A stretch of 64,000 bases of DNA from Galbibacter kalidii (GTDB lineage Bacteria > Bacteroidota > Bacteroidia > Flavobacteriales > Flavobacteriaceae). The position numbers and the translations under genes were made by a program. Under the pieces are notes generated by a model. It saw nothing but the letters and a program-made list of their open reading frames with translations, ran no database searches and was not told the origin of the DNA. The DNA lies in assembly GCF_026241135.1 (NCBI RefSeq), contig NZ_JAPFGA010000002.1, positions 186,001-250,000 of the forward strand, given 5' to 3'. Of this stretch, positions 8,023 through 16,022 are shown piece after piece (within the stretch, counting starts at the first letter, position 1; each line of letters starts with the position of its first letter).

Positions 8023-8369
8023 CCACACCTTCACAAAATTCAAGGAAAATAAAACTAGGTCAAAAAGTTAATGTTAACGTGAATAATGTTTAGGCAACCC
8101 ATGATGGCAACAGACTGGGCTAAAATTCTAGATGATGAAGAACTGGCAAGGGTATTTTATGAAATTTTGTCACCAAAATAGGTGCCAAAAAATCGAAAAC
8201 CCCTGCAAAATCAACGTTTTACAGGAGTTTTGTGCACTCGAGGCGGGAAATATCAAGATTAACACCTCATGCTTACATGGTATTTAGGCAAAATACCCGT
8301 CTTAAACTAATCTTGATAGAAAAAGGAACAATTGAACTATAAATATTTTTAAAATGAGATTGCCATTTT
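8023..8369. other. Intergenic region: minor ORF and tRNA-end-like remnant
   Basis: A 26-codon frame at 8101-8181 (begins MMATDWAKILDDEE) has no support beyond being open; it may be a relic. The strong inverted repeat at 8196-8231 is listed separately. Next to it, 8232-8248 read on the minus strand is TCCCGCCTCGAGTGCAC, which looks like the end of a tRNA T-stem and acceptor stem. No complete gene is seen. Confidence 0.4.
8196..8231 (-). terminator. Inverted repeat / intrinsic terminator
   Basis: AAAACCCCTGCAAAA and TTTTACAGGAGTTTT form a 15-bp stem with two wobble pairs and a 6-base loop. The T-rich flank suits the minus strand, where it would follow the tRNA-end-like remnant at 8232-8248; it may also stop transcription from the transporter gene. 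Confidence 0.5.
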
Positions 8370-9575
8370 TCAAAGCAGTAACTCACAGGCTTCATCCAAA
8401 ACAGAGCTATCAAGCTCTTTTAAATATACCTGTGTAATAGATACATTTTGATGTCCCATGGATTCGCTGATCACATCTGTTGCTACACCCTTTTGCTTTA
8501 AACAATTGGCAAAGGTATGACGAGCAACATAACTAGTAATAGGTTTTTCAATTTTACATATTTTAGCAATTTCTTTTAGGTCTTTATTGTATTTTTTTAG
8601 GGTCTTGGATTTTCGGTTTTCTATTTGGCTAGGCGTCATATTGTCCTTTAATAAAATAGGGAACACATATTGAGTCTTGTTTACTTGACAATAATAATCC
8701 AATATTTCACGGACAGGTGGTAAAATCTTAATAGTGAATTTACCTTTTGTCTTTGAACGTATATAGAAGATCTTATCACCTGAAATATTAGACCATCTAA
8801 GTTTCATCATATCTGCAAAATTCATCCCCCGGGTATAGAAACTAAACAGAAAATAATTCCGAGTATCGATTAAATCAGGGTGTTTTGAAATATCCATATT
8901 GATGATACGTTGAATTTCATCAATGTTAAGAGCCTTCTTGATTCCTTTTCCCTTTAATTTGGAAATCTTATAGCTATTGAACGGATAATAACTTCGCTTT
9001 ACAACCTTTCTTTCAATAGCCATATTATACAAGGCCCTAATTGCCCGCATACGCACGCCTATACCCCCGTCAGTACCGCCCCTTGATCTTAAGAATACTT
9101 CGTATTTGTTTAGAAAGGTCGGAGTAATTTCTTGAAAAAAAAGTGAAGTAGAATTGAGGAATAATTTTACTGAATTATAAGTGTCCCTATTAGCTCTTGC
9201 ATTACCTGTTCTTCCGGCTGTAATCATTTCATTAATAATCTCATTCCAAAAGCTAAAAACACTCAGCTTAACAGGATTTGATTCTACCCTGAACTGCCTT
9301 TCAAAGTCTTCTAAGGTGAAATGGTCTTTTTCAATTTCAAGGTCGGAATATGTTTTTAATGCCCTTGCTTTTATTTTTAATAACAGCCTATTACTCTGGA
9401 TGTAATTATTATAACCCTTATTGAATGTCCCAGTAGCATTATCCCAATGTTTAGGCAACGCATTATAAATAGTTTTGAAGTATTTTGTTTTTCTATCTTT
9501 GGTAACCCTTAGGCAAACAGGATATGTGCCATCAGTGAGTTTCTTTTTGCGTAAAACAGTTTTAATACTTGCCAT
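8370..9575 (-). CDS. Tyrosine recombinase (integrase) of an integrative element
   Basis: 401 residues from the ATG at 9575 (MASIKTVLRKKK), the usual start of this Bacteroidota family; an upstream in-frame ATG at 9614 would add 13 atypical residues. An arm-DNA-binding N-terminus (RVTKDRKTKYF) and a SAM-like core-binding domain precede the catalytic domain with Arg in TRGMNFADM, HTF in ARHTFANC, and MGHQNVSITQVYL supplying the final His and Tyr. The gene lies about 145 bp from the tRNA-Asn fragment at 9721, as expected for an element integrated at a tRNA. A short direct repeat GTACAACA-TAG-GTACAACA (9590-9608) just upstream could be a binding site. Confidence 0.92.
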   Translation of the reverse strand: MASIKTVLRKKKLTDGTYPVCLRVTKDRKTKYFKTIYNALPKHWDNATGTFNKGYNNYIQSNRLLLKIKARALKTYSDLEIEKDHFTLEDFERQFRVESNPVKLSVFSFWNEIINEMITAGRTGNARANRDTYNSVKLFLNSTSLFFQEITPTFLNKYEVFLRSRGGTDGGIGVRMRAIRALYNMAIERKVVKRSYYPFNSYKISKLKGKGIKKALNIDEIQRIINMDISKHPDLIDTRNYFLFSFYTRGMNFADMMKLRWSNISGDKIFYIRSKTKGKFTIKILPPVREILDYYCQVNKTQYVFPILLKDNMTPSQIENRKSKTLKKYNKDLKEIAKICKIEKPITSYVARHTFANCLKQKGVATDVISESMGHQNVSITQVYLKELDSSVLDEACELLL

Positions 9576-9720
9576 AATCTTAGGTTTGGGTACAACATAG
9601 GTACAACAAATCATCGATTAAAGGTAGTCTTTTTGCAAATTGAAGCAAAATATTTTCATGTAATATATTGATAATCAATACAAAAGAAAATAAATACCTT
9701 TAAATGAAAACTGTAATTTG

Positions 9721-9766
9721 CTGACTGTTAATCAGAGGGTCCTTGGTTCGAGCCCAAGAGGGGGAG
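9721..9766 (+). other. tRNA-Asn(GTT) 3' fragment, probable attachment site
   Basis: The sequence from the anticodon stem to the discriminator base is present: stem CTGA, loop CTGTTAA with anticodon GTT at 9727-9729, T-arm CTTGG-TTCGAGC-CCAAG (9742-9758) and acceptor strand AGGGGGA (9759-9765) plus G. There is no D-arm or 5' acceptor strand; upstream sequence becomes unrelated exactly at the anticodon stem. This is the footprint left when a tyrosine recombinase crosses over inside a tRNA gene. The orientation implies the element lies to the left and original flank to the right, with the intact tRNA-Asn beyond the left window edge. Confidence 0.8.
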
Positions 9767-9772
9767 CATAAC

Positions 9773-9810
9773 AACAGAAAGCCATTCAAGAAATTGAGTG
9801 GCTTTCTGTT
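9773..9810. terminator. Strong bidirectional terminator after tRNA-Asn fragment
   Basis: AACAGAAAGCCA pairs with TGGCTTTCTGTT (12 bp), continuing through TTCAA / TTGAG over a GAAA loop for 17 pairs in all. A T-rich stretch follows on the plus strand. It lies 188 bp downstream of the minus-strand operon ending at 9998 and could end it too. The same hairpin core recurs at 19237-19262 and, inverted, at 24994-25019. Confidence 0.8.
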
Positions 9811-9997
9811 TTCTTCAGGTTAAACAATCCATGTTTTATTTTTACTATCTGCGGCAGTTGTCAAAATTTCTTTGACAACTGAATTCTATAAGATTGCCAA
9901 ATTGTTGAAAGTTTTGTATCCCAATACGCGAGTAAGTCATGATAAGCTTGGGGATGTTACCGCTAATTAATAAAATTTTCGCTTTTCAATTAGTTCA

Positions 9998-10681
9998 CTA
10001 ACCCACCGCAGGTATTGGTCCATAAATAGCATATTCCTTTTCTTTTTCAATTGCCCAAATAGCATTTCCATAATCAAAATGCCAATATTCTTTCAAATCA
10101 CATACAAAATCTTCACCCTCAAATAAACCGATAAGTAATGCCCGGTTCTTCTTTGCTTCAGCACTAATTTCTGGATAGTAGGGATAACACTTTTTTGAAA
10201 GATCTATCTCCAGCCCATCGTTTGTTCCAAAATCCATCACACAATTTCCTTTAATGTCATAGATCAAGGCATCTATTGCACCCCCCGTAGCGTGCATGGA
10301 TTTTGTCGGGGGAGCAATGAAGTAACTTATTCTCTCTTTGATTTCAACGTCTGACTTTTCAGGATGTTTTTTCAGATAGTATGCAAATTTAGAGTCCCAT
10401 AAAAGTTTTTGATGTTCAAAAGATCTCCAAGCGGAACGAATGATCAAAATTTTATTTTGATTGTACAACTCCTTACTGATTCGGCCTATTTTTGCCAAGA
10501 TATCCTCCCTAATAAGGTAATTATAGTCTTTCGAAATCGAAGGTTCAAAAATCAAATTAAAATTTGAATCCATCAAACTCACTAAAGGTTCATGGTTTTC
10601 CCGAATCCAAATGGAGGGCACTAAAAGTTTATTCCTACTATCTTTTGTCTCAACTGCTTCACAGTATACTTGTACATTCAT
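9998..10681 (-). CDS. D-alanyl-D-alanine dipeptidase (VanX-type, peptidase M15D)
   Basis: 227 residues. The zinc motif SMHATGGAIDAL matches S-x-H-x-x-G-x-A-x-D, and EYWHFDYGN gives the catalytic Glu and third zinc ligand. SAWRSFEHQKLLW holds the Arg that stabilises the transition state in VanX. The family hydrolyses D-Ala-D-Ala and related dipeptides; no signal peptide is visible, so it acts in the cytoplasm. It overlaps the racemase gene by 23 bp and is the last gene of the operon. In this setting, with no VanH or VanA ligase, a role in using or recycling D-amino-acid dipeptides is more likely than glycopeptide resistance. Confidence 0.88.
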   Translation of the reverse strand: MNVQVYCEAVETKDSRNKLLVPSIWIRENHEPLVSLMDSNFNLIFEPSISKDYNYLIREDILAKIGRISKELYNQNKILIIRSAWRSFEHQKLLWDSKFAYYLKKHPEKSDVEIKERISYFIAPPTKSMHATGGAIDALIYDIKGNCVMDFGTNDGLEIDLSKKCYPYYPEISAEAKKNRALLIGLFEGEDFVCDLKEYWHFDYGNAIWAIEKEKEYAIYGPIPAVG

Positions 10682-11744
10682 GAAAATTGATTGTGTTTTT
10701 TGAGATATACGGGGAGTGTAACGCTCTTAATAAAGCTCCATAATTCAGGTCGAATTCTACGGTATCTCCCACATTTAAATTTGCTTTGGTGTTATCCACT
10801 ACCACGTGGTCACTACTTGCACCCAATACTCTTATATTCTGTTTTGGAGTAATTCCTGAAACAATAATGTCTTGCATTCCAATGGCTAAAACGGCTCTAT
10901 CCATCAAACCATTATCTGCAAACTCCGGGATTTGACCATTGGCATTTTGAGATACTTCACCATAGGGTTTAGAAGGTTTTCGTTTTGATTCAATAACTTC
11001 GGCCACCAAGGTAAAAATATCAGTAAAGAGTCCCGGTATAGGTATTCTGCAAAGTGCTTCCCTGCCCAAAAAAATAGATTCGCCTAATCGTAGGTTATTT
11101 ATTCTTCCCACATCTTTTGAAGCCTGGAACCAATTGTAATTTGCGGAATTTCCGCCAGAGACCATAATCAAGGTAATTTTAAATTTTTCTTCTAAACGGG
11201 TAGTCATTGAAGATAATTTATTCATTTTGTCTGCATCAGGATTTATTCCTCCGAAGCATGCGAGATTTGTTCCTATACCTATCAAGGATATGCCTTTTAA
11301 ATTGAGTACTTCTTTTACGATGGTATTCATTTCTGAGGGCATGATGCCTTCCCGCAAGTCTCCTAGTTCTACCATAAGTATGACTTTATGCACGACATGG
11401 TTATTCAAAGCGCATTTTGATAATTCTTGAAGAACTATCAGTTCTGAATTTAGGCTAATGTGTGTATGATTGACAACATCTTCTACCTGACTCAGCGCAG
11501 GTGTTCTAAGCAACATAAATTGTGCCCGTATACCCGCTTTACGCATTTTAAGAATATTTTTTATTCTAGAGTCCGCAAGAATTTCGATACCGTTTTGCAC
11601 TAAGATGTTAGCAATAATTGGATCTCCTCCGATTACCTTGGTAACCCCAATGATTTTAATTCCTTTGGAGCCATATAGCACTTTCAGTTGTCGGACATTA
11701 TGGGCTATCTTGTTAAAATCTATATCTACCCTGGGAAGAATCAA
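10659..11744 (-). CDS. Alanine/ornithine racemase-like PLP enzyme
   Basis: 361 residues. It begins PRVDIDFNKIAHNVRQL and has GVTKVIGGD near residue 34, the PLP lysine segment of the fold-III alanine racemase family (YhfX/ornithine racemase branch). MVELGDLREG and MVSGGNSAN fit the barrel, and a C-terminal beta domain (VGDTVEFDLNYGALLRA) closes the protein. It probably interconverts L and D forms of an amino acid. The ATG overlaps the DUF1611 stop by 4 bp, so expression is coupled. Substrate is uncertain: the canonical alanine racemases look different, and ornithine racemases belong to this branch. Confidence 0.82.
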   Translation of the reverse strand: MILPRVDIDFNKIAHNVRQLKVLYGSKGIKIIGVTKVIGGDPIIANILVQNGIEILADSRIKNILKMRKAGIRAQFMLLRTPALSQVEDVVNHTHISLNSELIVLQELSKCALNNHVVHKVILMVELGDLREGIMPSEMNTIVKEVLNLKGISLIGIGTNLACFGGINPDADKMNKLSSMTTRLEEKFKITLIMVSGGNSANYNWFQASKDVGRINNLRLGESIFLGREALCRIPIPGLFTDIFTLVAEVIESKRKPSKPYGEVSQNANGQIPEFADNGLMDRAVLAIGMQDIIVSGITPKQNIRVLGASSDHVVVDNTKANLNVGDTVEFDLNYGALLRALHSPYISKNTINFHECTSIL

Positions 11745-12820
11745 ACCAGCACCGACCTTCTCATTAACTCGGGAAATGCTTTGAATAATGCCTTTACCAG
11801 TTTATCGCATCCATGTTTTAAGACATCAGTAACGGGTAGATCATATTCTGTTTCATACTGCTCAATAGTATGATTCACTTCAACATCCGTCATATTCTCA
11901 TGATTGATGGTAATGGCAATTACCTTTGACTTGGAAAATACTTCAAGCATTTGGATTTCATCTTCTAACGGCAACATTGAAATTTTGGGATAATCACAAT
12001 AACTTTTTCGTTTTGGAGGATGCTGTATAATAATTGCATCAGGCATCGCCCCTCGGATAATAGCACTTGAAGAAGTAAATGCAGGATGGCTAAGAGCTCC
12101 TTGGCCTTCTACTACAATGATATCCGGTTCCTCCTTCTCACAAGCATTTAGAATGGCGTTTTCAACTTCCCCAGTGGCGAAACCTGATGTTAAAACATCA
12201 ATTGCTGCTCCGTATTTAGAGCCCTGGAGTATACCGGTCTGACCAGTCGTTACGAAGACGGCGTTCAAGCCTTCATTTCGTAAAGCTTCCACCAAAAGTA
12301 GTGCAGAAGTTCGTTTGCCAACCGCGCAATCGGTTCCCATTACGGTAATTATCGGAATTTTTACATCCTGTATACGTCCCGTAAAGTTGTGGAGATTTTC
12401 GCGTGCCGGTGGCTTCCTTATATCGTTAATAGTTACCCCGTATTTGAGGGCTATACTGGTGTACTGCGGGTTATCGTTGAAAAATTCAGGAAGACCGTTA
12501 ACGATGTTCATCCCGCTTTTCATAGCGGTAAAAATAATTTCTTTTTGTTCATCGTTTAAAAATGAAGCAAGCGGGGCAATACCATAAATAAAATATTTCG
12601 GAATACTGCTTAATTCCTTTATAGCATGCTTTATACTTTCGAAAATGGGGATTGTGTTTTTGACACCATCAAGATACTCGCCTGCATCTTTCCCTGCTTT
12701 GGAACTATCTATGATTCCAACAATAGTATAAGTTTCCGATTGGCGAATAAGTCCGTTAGCTACTTTACCGTCTATATTCCCAAATTCATTTTCGCAATAA
12801 ACCAATGCATTAGTTTTCAT
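11741..12820 (-). CDS. DUF1611 P-loop protein (DgcN-like)
   Basis: 359 residues. The N-terminal Rossmann-like half (to about 140) precedes a P-loop domain with GTDCAVGKRT near residue 165; VVEGQGALSHP near 240 is also characteristic of DUF1611. One studied family member, DgcN, is described as a D-glutamate N-acetyltransferase acting with DgcA in D-Glu catabolism; other members are uncharacterised. Co-location with a racemase and a D,D-dipeptidase supports D-amino-acid metabolism. There is no DgcA-like enolase-superfamily epimerase beside it; a PLP racemase takes that place. Start at 12820 lies 6 bases after the YodC-like gene. Confidence 0.82.
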   Translation of the reverse strand: MKTNALVYCENEFGNIDGKVANGLIRQSETYTIVGIIDSSKAGKDAGEYLDGVKNTIPIFESIKHAIKELSSIPKYFIYGIAPLASFLNDEQKEIIFTAMKSGMNIVNGLPEFFNDNPQYTSIALKYGVTINDIRKPPARENLHNFTGRIQDVKIPIITVMGTDCAVGKRTSALLLVEALRNEGLNAVFVTTGQTGILQGSKYGAAIDVLTSGFATGEVENAILNACEKEEPDIIVVEGQGALSHPAFTSSSAIIRGAMPDAIIIQHPPKRKSYCDYPKISMLPLEDEIQMLEVFSKSKVIAITINHENMTDVEVNHTIEQYETEYDLPVTDVLKHGCDKLVKALFKAFPELMRRSVLV

Positions 12821-12825
12821 AAATT

Positions 12826-13044
12826 TTATTTTTTTAAGTTTTCTGAATCAGTTAAATTACCTTCGTAAGGCTTCAGTTCCCTGTCAAAATAAGCTAGTTC
12901 TTTTGCGGTAGGGTCGTCATTTTCAATGGTGCAGTAATAAATTCTTCGGGCATATAATCTTACAACAAGCATTACCGAAGGCCTTACTTTGGCGCAGACA
13001 GTATCTCCTATTTTAAACCTATTTTCCATTGTATTTTTTTCCAT
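12826..13044 (-). CDS. YodC/DUF2158-like small protein
   Basis: About 72 residues from the ATG at 13044 (MEKNTMENRFKIGDTV); a start at 13029 is also possible. RFKIGDTVCAKVRPSVMLVV near the N-terminus, then YYCTIE and a final ELKPYE, resemble the small SH3-like DUF2158/YodC proteins. Function is unknown. It sits tightly between the cupin and DUF1611 genes (31 and 5 bases), so it belongs to the operon. Confidence 0.65.
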   Translation of the reverse strand: MEKNTMENRFKIGDTVCAKVRPSVMLVVRLYARRIYYCTIENDDPTAKELAYFDRELKPYEGNLTDSENLKK

Positions 13045-13075
13045 AGAATGTTTTTTTATCGTTAAAGCAAACAAA

Positions 13076-13408
13076 CTATTTGCTTTTTATGGTTGTGCAA
13101 ATCATCTTGAACTTATGATTCGCCTCAATTGAACTGGTAGTATAAGCTGGAATAAGAATGAAATCTCCACTGTGCATAAATGTGGAATTATTATTTATCA
13201 CAACTTCTGCTCTTCCTTCGATAATATGGATAAACTGTGTAAAAGGGGATTTTTTCTGTGGCAATACCTTACCGAAATCAAATGCAAATACCTGTATGAC
13301 ACAGGCTTTTTCAACTTTTATGTTTTTTACCACTATGGCATTAGAGCTAAACTCTATTACATCCGCCAAGTTGAATGTGATGGACTCCTCAAATTCAGCA
13401 TTCTTCAA
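13076..13408 (-). CDS. Small cupin-domain protein
   Basis: 110 residues using a TTG at 13408, since no in-frame ATG exists before an upstream stop. The single cupin barrel shows FTQFIHIIEGRAEVVINN and HSGDFILIPAYTTSSIEA, the spacing of the two cupin motifs, but the usual metal-binding His cluster is reduced to one clear His in motif 1. It may bind a small ligand rather than catalyse. It lies 14 bases after the small basic protein gene. The unusual start could mean low translation, or coupling to the upstream small frame. Confidence 0.65.
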   Translation of the reverse strand: MKNAEFEESITFNLADVIEFSSNAIVVKNIKVEKACVIQVFAFDFGKVLPQKKSPFTQFIHIIEGRAEVVINNNSTFMHSGDFILIPAYTTSSIEANHKFKMICTTIKSK

Positions 13409-13422
13409 GGTTTTTTTAACTT

Positions 13423-13539
13423 CTATTCCGCTCTGTTTTTTGCATCCCGCTTTGCCCTTTTAGCTGCTTTCTTTTCTTTAGGAGTTGCTGAGGGTGCTGT
13501 TTTTCCTGATTTCTGTTTTCCTTCTTTTTCTTTGGACAT
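13423..13539 (-). CDS. Small lysine-rich protein at head of operon
   Basis: 38 residues starting ATG at 13539 and ending TAG. Composition is extreme: mostly Lys, Ala, Arg, Glu, with KEKKAAKRAKRDAKNRAE at the C-terminus. It lies 14 bases upstream of the cupin gene in the same direction. No family is recognised. It could be a leader frame, a nucleic-acid-binding peptide, or a coupled frame that helps the TTG-started cupin gene. Confidence 0.5.
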   Translation of the reverse strand: MSKEKEGKQKSGKTAPSATPKEKKAAKRAKRDAKNRAE

Positions 13540-14044
13540 CGTGTTTATTTTTTTGGTTAAATTTCTCCTACTTTCTTATATTAATACCGTCAGAATTCCA
13601 GTGGTCATTAGAACGTGTTATTAAAAAGATTTTACATTGCATAAAAAAAAGAGCAGTCTTTTTTAGTTCCTGCTCTTTTTTGGCTTTCGAAAAAGTTTGA
13701 AAGCATTTATCAATTAATGAACTAAATTAAATTTTCTTTTTATAGTATGTATTGGGTTGTGTTTTATAACCTTGTTCTTTACTATTTTTTGATTTTGAGG
13801 AAATTGGGTTTTAAGTTTTTCTCAAATCCCATCTCCTTAGAGCTTTGTGAGTTTCCATTATCAAATATTGATCTAAGGAAATCGCTCAATTTTTTACTTA
13901 TTCTATAACCCAAATTATTCTTTTCAAATATGTCCATATGTATTCTGTTGTTTATGACGATCTTACTTAAAATTAAGTAGCATGCAAAGGTGAGGCAGAA
14001 TTACGGTAAATTTGATACATAAGTATTCATAAACATTACATATA
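13540..14044. other. Intergenic region with bidirectional terminator
   Basis: No gene is seen. It should contain the promoter of the minus-strand operon starting at 13539, but no clear TTTG / TAnnTTTG pair was found. The hairpin at 13646-13680 is listed separately. The rest is AT-rich without recognisable structure. Confidence 0.5.
13646..13680. terminator. Bidirectional intrinsic terminator
   Basis: AAAAAGAGCAG pairs with CTGCTCTTTTT over a 13-base T-rich loop, with A- and T-runs on both sides. Read on the minus strand it ends transcription from the AraC gene at 14045 before the operon at 13539. Confidence 0.7.
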
Positions 14045-14605
14045 TCACAGATTTTCTAGATTTCGCTTTCTTTTTACCTGTAGTTTTTTATAAAAAGAAG
14101 GGGTGAGACCTGTTATTTTTTTAAATTGATTAGACAGGTGTGCCGAACTACTATAATGCAATTTATAGGCAATCTCACTTATATTAAGTTCGTCATATAA
14201 TAGCAATTCTTTTACCTTCTCAATTTTATGTTCAATAATATAATGCTGTATAGTGATTCCTTTCACTTCAGAAAAAGTATTGGCCAGATAGGTATAGTCA
14301 TAACCTAATTTTTCGCTTATATATCCAGAATAATTAACTTTTGGAATTTCATCGGTGTAATGAATCATTTCTATAATTACATTCTTTATCCTTTCAATCA
14401 GAATGCTTCTTTTGTCATCCAATAATTCGAGTCCGGACTTAAGTAGGTTATTTCTAAGTTGAATTCGTTTTTCCTCGGTAATGTCTTCCCAGATTTCCAC
14501 CATACCAAGGTCTAATAGAACATAGTTCAATCCTAACTTTTTTAGTTCTTCCTTTACCAGCATTTTACAACGCAGACTAACCATATATTTGATATATAAT
14601 TTCAT
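14045..14605 (-). CDS. AraC-family transcriptional regulator
   Basis: 186 residues, a common Bacteroidota layout: a short N-terminal region (residues 1-75, MVSLRCKMLVKEELKKLGL) and a C-terminal double HTH (about 85-180). YLANTFSEVKGITIQ and LNISEIAYKLHYSSSAHLS are the first and second HTH units, and GLTPSFYKKL is the usual end. No large ligand domain is present. It is transcribed toward the DUF1611/racemase operon but separated from it by a terminator, so it may act elsewhere, including on the NRPS-like gene to its right. Confidence 0.85.
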   Translation of the reverse strand: MKLYIKYMVSLRCKMLVKEELKKLGLNYVLLDLGMVEIWEDITEEKRIQLRNNLLKSGLELLDDKRSILIERIKNVIIEMIHYTDEIPKVNYSGYISEKLGYDYTYLANTFSEVKGITIQHYIIEHKIEKVKELLLYDELNISEIAYKLHYSSSAHLSNQFKKITGLTPSFYKKLQVKRKRNLENL

Positions 14606-15025
14606 TCGTTTGTTTTCTTGGTCATATTTGAATTGTGATTTTTCTGGTTCACGAATAGTAATGGGGTACTTTAATCGAAAACTTTAAAGTGTTTGTAACT
14701 GAACGCCCCACACCTAAGCGATGAATTATTGTGTAAGTTTCCCCTAGTTAGAACTGTGTGATTGGATAAAAATATCATTTTTATTAATATCATGACCGCT
14801 AGCGGTCATGATATTTTCTTTTGCACAAGCTACGCATAAAGCTTTATGAGGACGGCATGATTGTAATCGTACATCCAAATTTGTGTTTGCTCCCTTGCTT
14901 GGTCCAGGTCATCAAATATATCTGTTACATATTATTCCTTTTAAAGGGTTTCATACGAGGTTGCAACCAATTCTTCTTTGGGTTGCATATTATTTCACTG
15001 GAAATCAATTTAATAAATCTTTTAA
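14606..15025. other. Intergenic region around a perfect palindrome
   Basis: No supported gene. It holds the palindrome at 14786-14815 and scattered AT-rich sequence; a 93-codon frame at 14821-15102 has no protein-like features and overlaps the integrase relic. Confidence 0.5.
14786..14815. repeat. Perfect 30-bp palindrome without spacer
   Basis: AATATCATGACCGCT is followed directly by its exact reverse complement AGCGGTCATGATATT, centred between 14800 and 14801. The lack of a loop suggests a double-stranded recognition site (operator or recombination/resolution site) rather than a terminator. It lies 181 bp upstream of the AraC gene start and 211 bp left of the integrase relic. Confidence 0.85.
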
Positions 15026-15218
15026 ATGAAAACTTACACATTAAAAAATACTATTCCTTATTTCTGCAACCCGTAAAAATAAAAAAGGGGAAACTCCTTT
15101 AATATACAGAATAACTTACGAAGGGAAAAGAAAACAATTTGCTACAGGATTATTTATTAATCCAGACCATTGGCATAGTAAATAGCAGAAAGTCAAACCC
15201 CCCAATGAGAAAATAACA
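15026..15218 (+). pseudogene. Tyrosine recombinase N-terminal remnant
   Basis: After a start at 15026 (MKTYTLK) and a frame change near 15046, the reading SATRKNKKGETPLIYRITYE, then GKRKQFATGLFINPDHWHSK, is the arm-DNA-binding domain of Bacteroidota integrases. An in-frame TAG at 15183 interrupts it; similarity continues a few residues (QKVKPPNEK) and then ends. The core and catalytic domains are missing. This is the relic of an earlier integrase, supporting multiple insertions at this locus. Confidence 0.8.
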
Positions 15219-16022
15219 ATACCCCCCTTTTTTGCAAGTCCAGTCAAAAATGGAATATGACTTTAAGCATAGTCAATATGGTTAGTTTCCTTTATAGCTC
15301 ACATACTCCTTGGTCTCAATTATAATCCTTAATATTTTGGAAATAGATTGATCTTCAACCAAATAAGATTATTAAAATGATGCCTTTACATTGATATTTA
15401 ATAATAAATTAAGATATATCTGTGTTTATAAATAAGAAATTTCTTATATTTAACATAATTCCCCCCTTGTATTTCATCCTATTATTGGCGCTCCTTTACT
15501 GCTCACCTTATGGGCTGTTGTTTTTTCATTCTATCAGTTTTAACCCCATTGTAGCAAGTAAAATGTATCTCAAGGATTACCTAAGGAAAGTATTTCGCTT
15601 TCCTCTCACAAGTACCCGACAAAAGAGAATGAACAATGCTTGGAAAGGCTTTCATCTGTGTCCTTACAAAGAGAATGGCGTTATCCGTGATAATTACAGG
15701 AAGATTCTTAAAGTACGTATCATTGCTATGCAGGCTCCCTATAAAAGCTATAGCTCCATTATTGTTCACTCTTCGACACTGCTCACAACGATAACATGTA
15801 CATATATCCGAAGAAGTTATCCAGAAAAGTTTGGAGAGGCACAAGACCGTTCCCTTGCTATCCCAAATGAAGGGATAGATATGAATCGGAAATACTCAAC
15901 ATTGCTCCAATCCTCCAAAAAATTTGCAAGTCAACATCGCAGAGTATCTCTGTAATGCCCAACAAATATCAGTATTGTATGATAATTCAAATCCATATAT
16001 AAACTCTAAAAACCATATTCAT
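15219..16022. other. Unassigned region upstream of the NRPS-like gene
   Basis: A 177-codon plus-strand frame (15422-15955) and an 87-codon minus-strand frame (15581-15844, with CYRCEQC) overlap, and neither resembles a family I know. The segment may be decayed mobile DNA. The promoter of the NRPS-like gene should be here; none is obvious. Confidence 0.4.

Noticed and set aside
9665-9720. Upstream half of a tRNA-Asn
   Set aside because: The sequence before 9721 has no D-arm or acceptor strand that pairs with AGGGGGA, so the tRNA is a fragment and not a gene.
9998-10681. Glycopeptide resistance locus
   Set aside because: VanX-type gene only; no VanH dehydrogenase, VanA-type ligase or VanRS pair nearby.
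14821-15102. 93-codon plus-strand frame
   Set aside because: It overlaps the integrase relic in another frame and shows no domain or signal.
15422-15955. Open frames on both strands before the NRPS-like gene
   Set aside because: Neither frame resembles a known domain, they overlap each other, and the surroundings contain mobile-element debris; I describe the region but do not call a gene.
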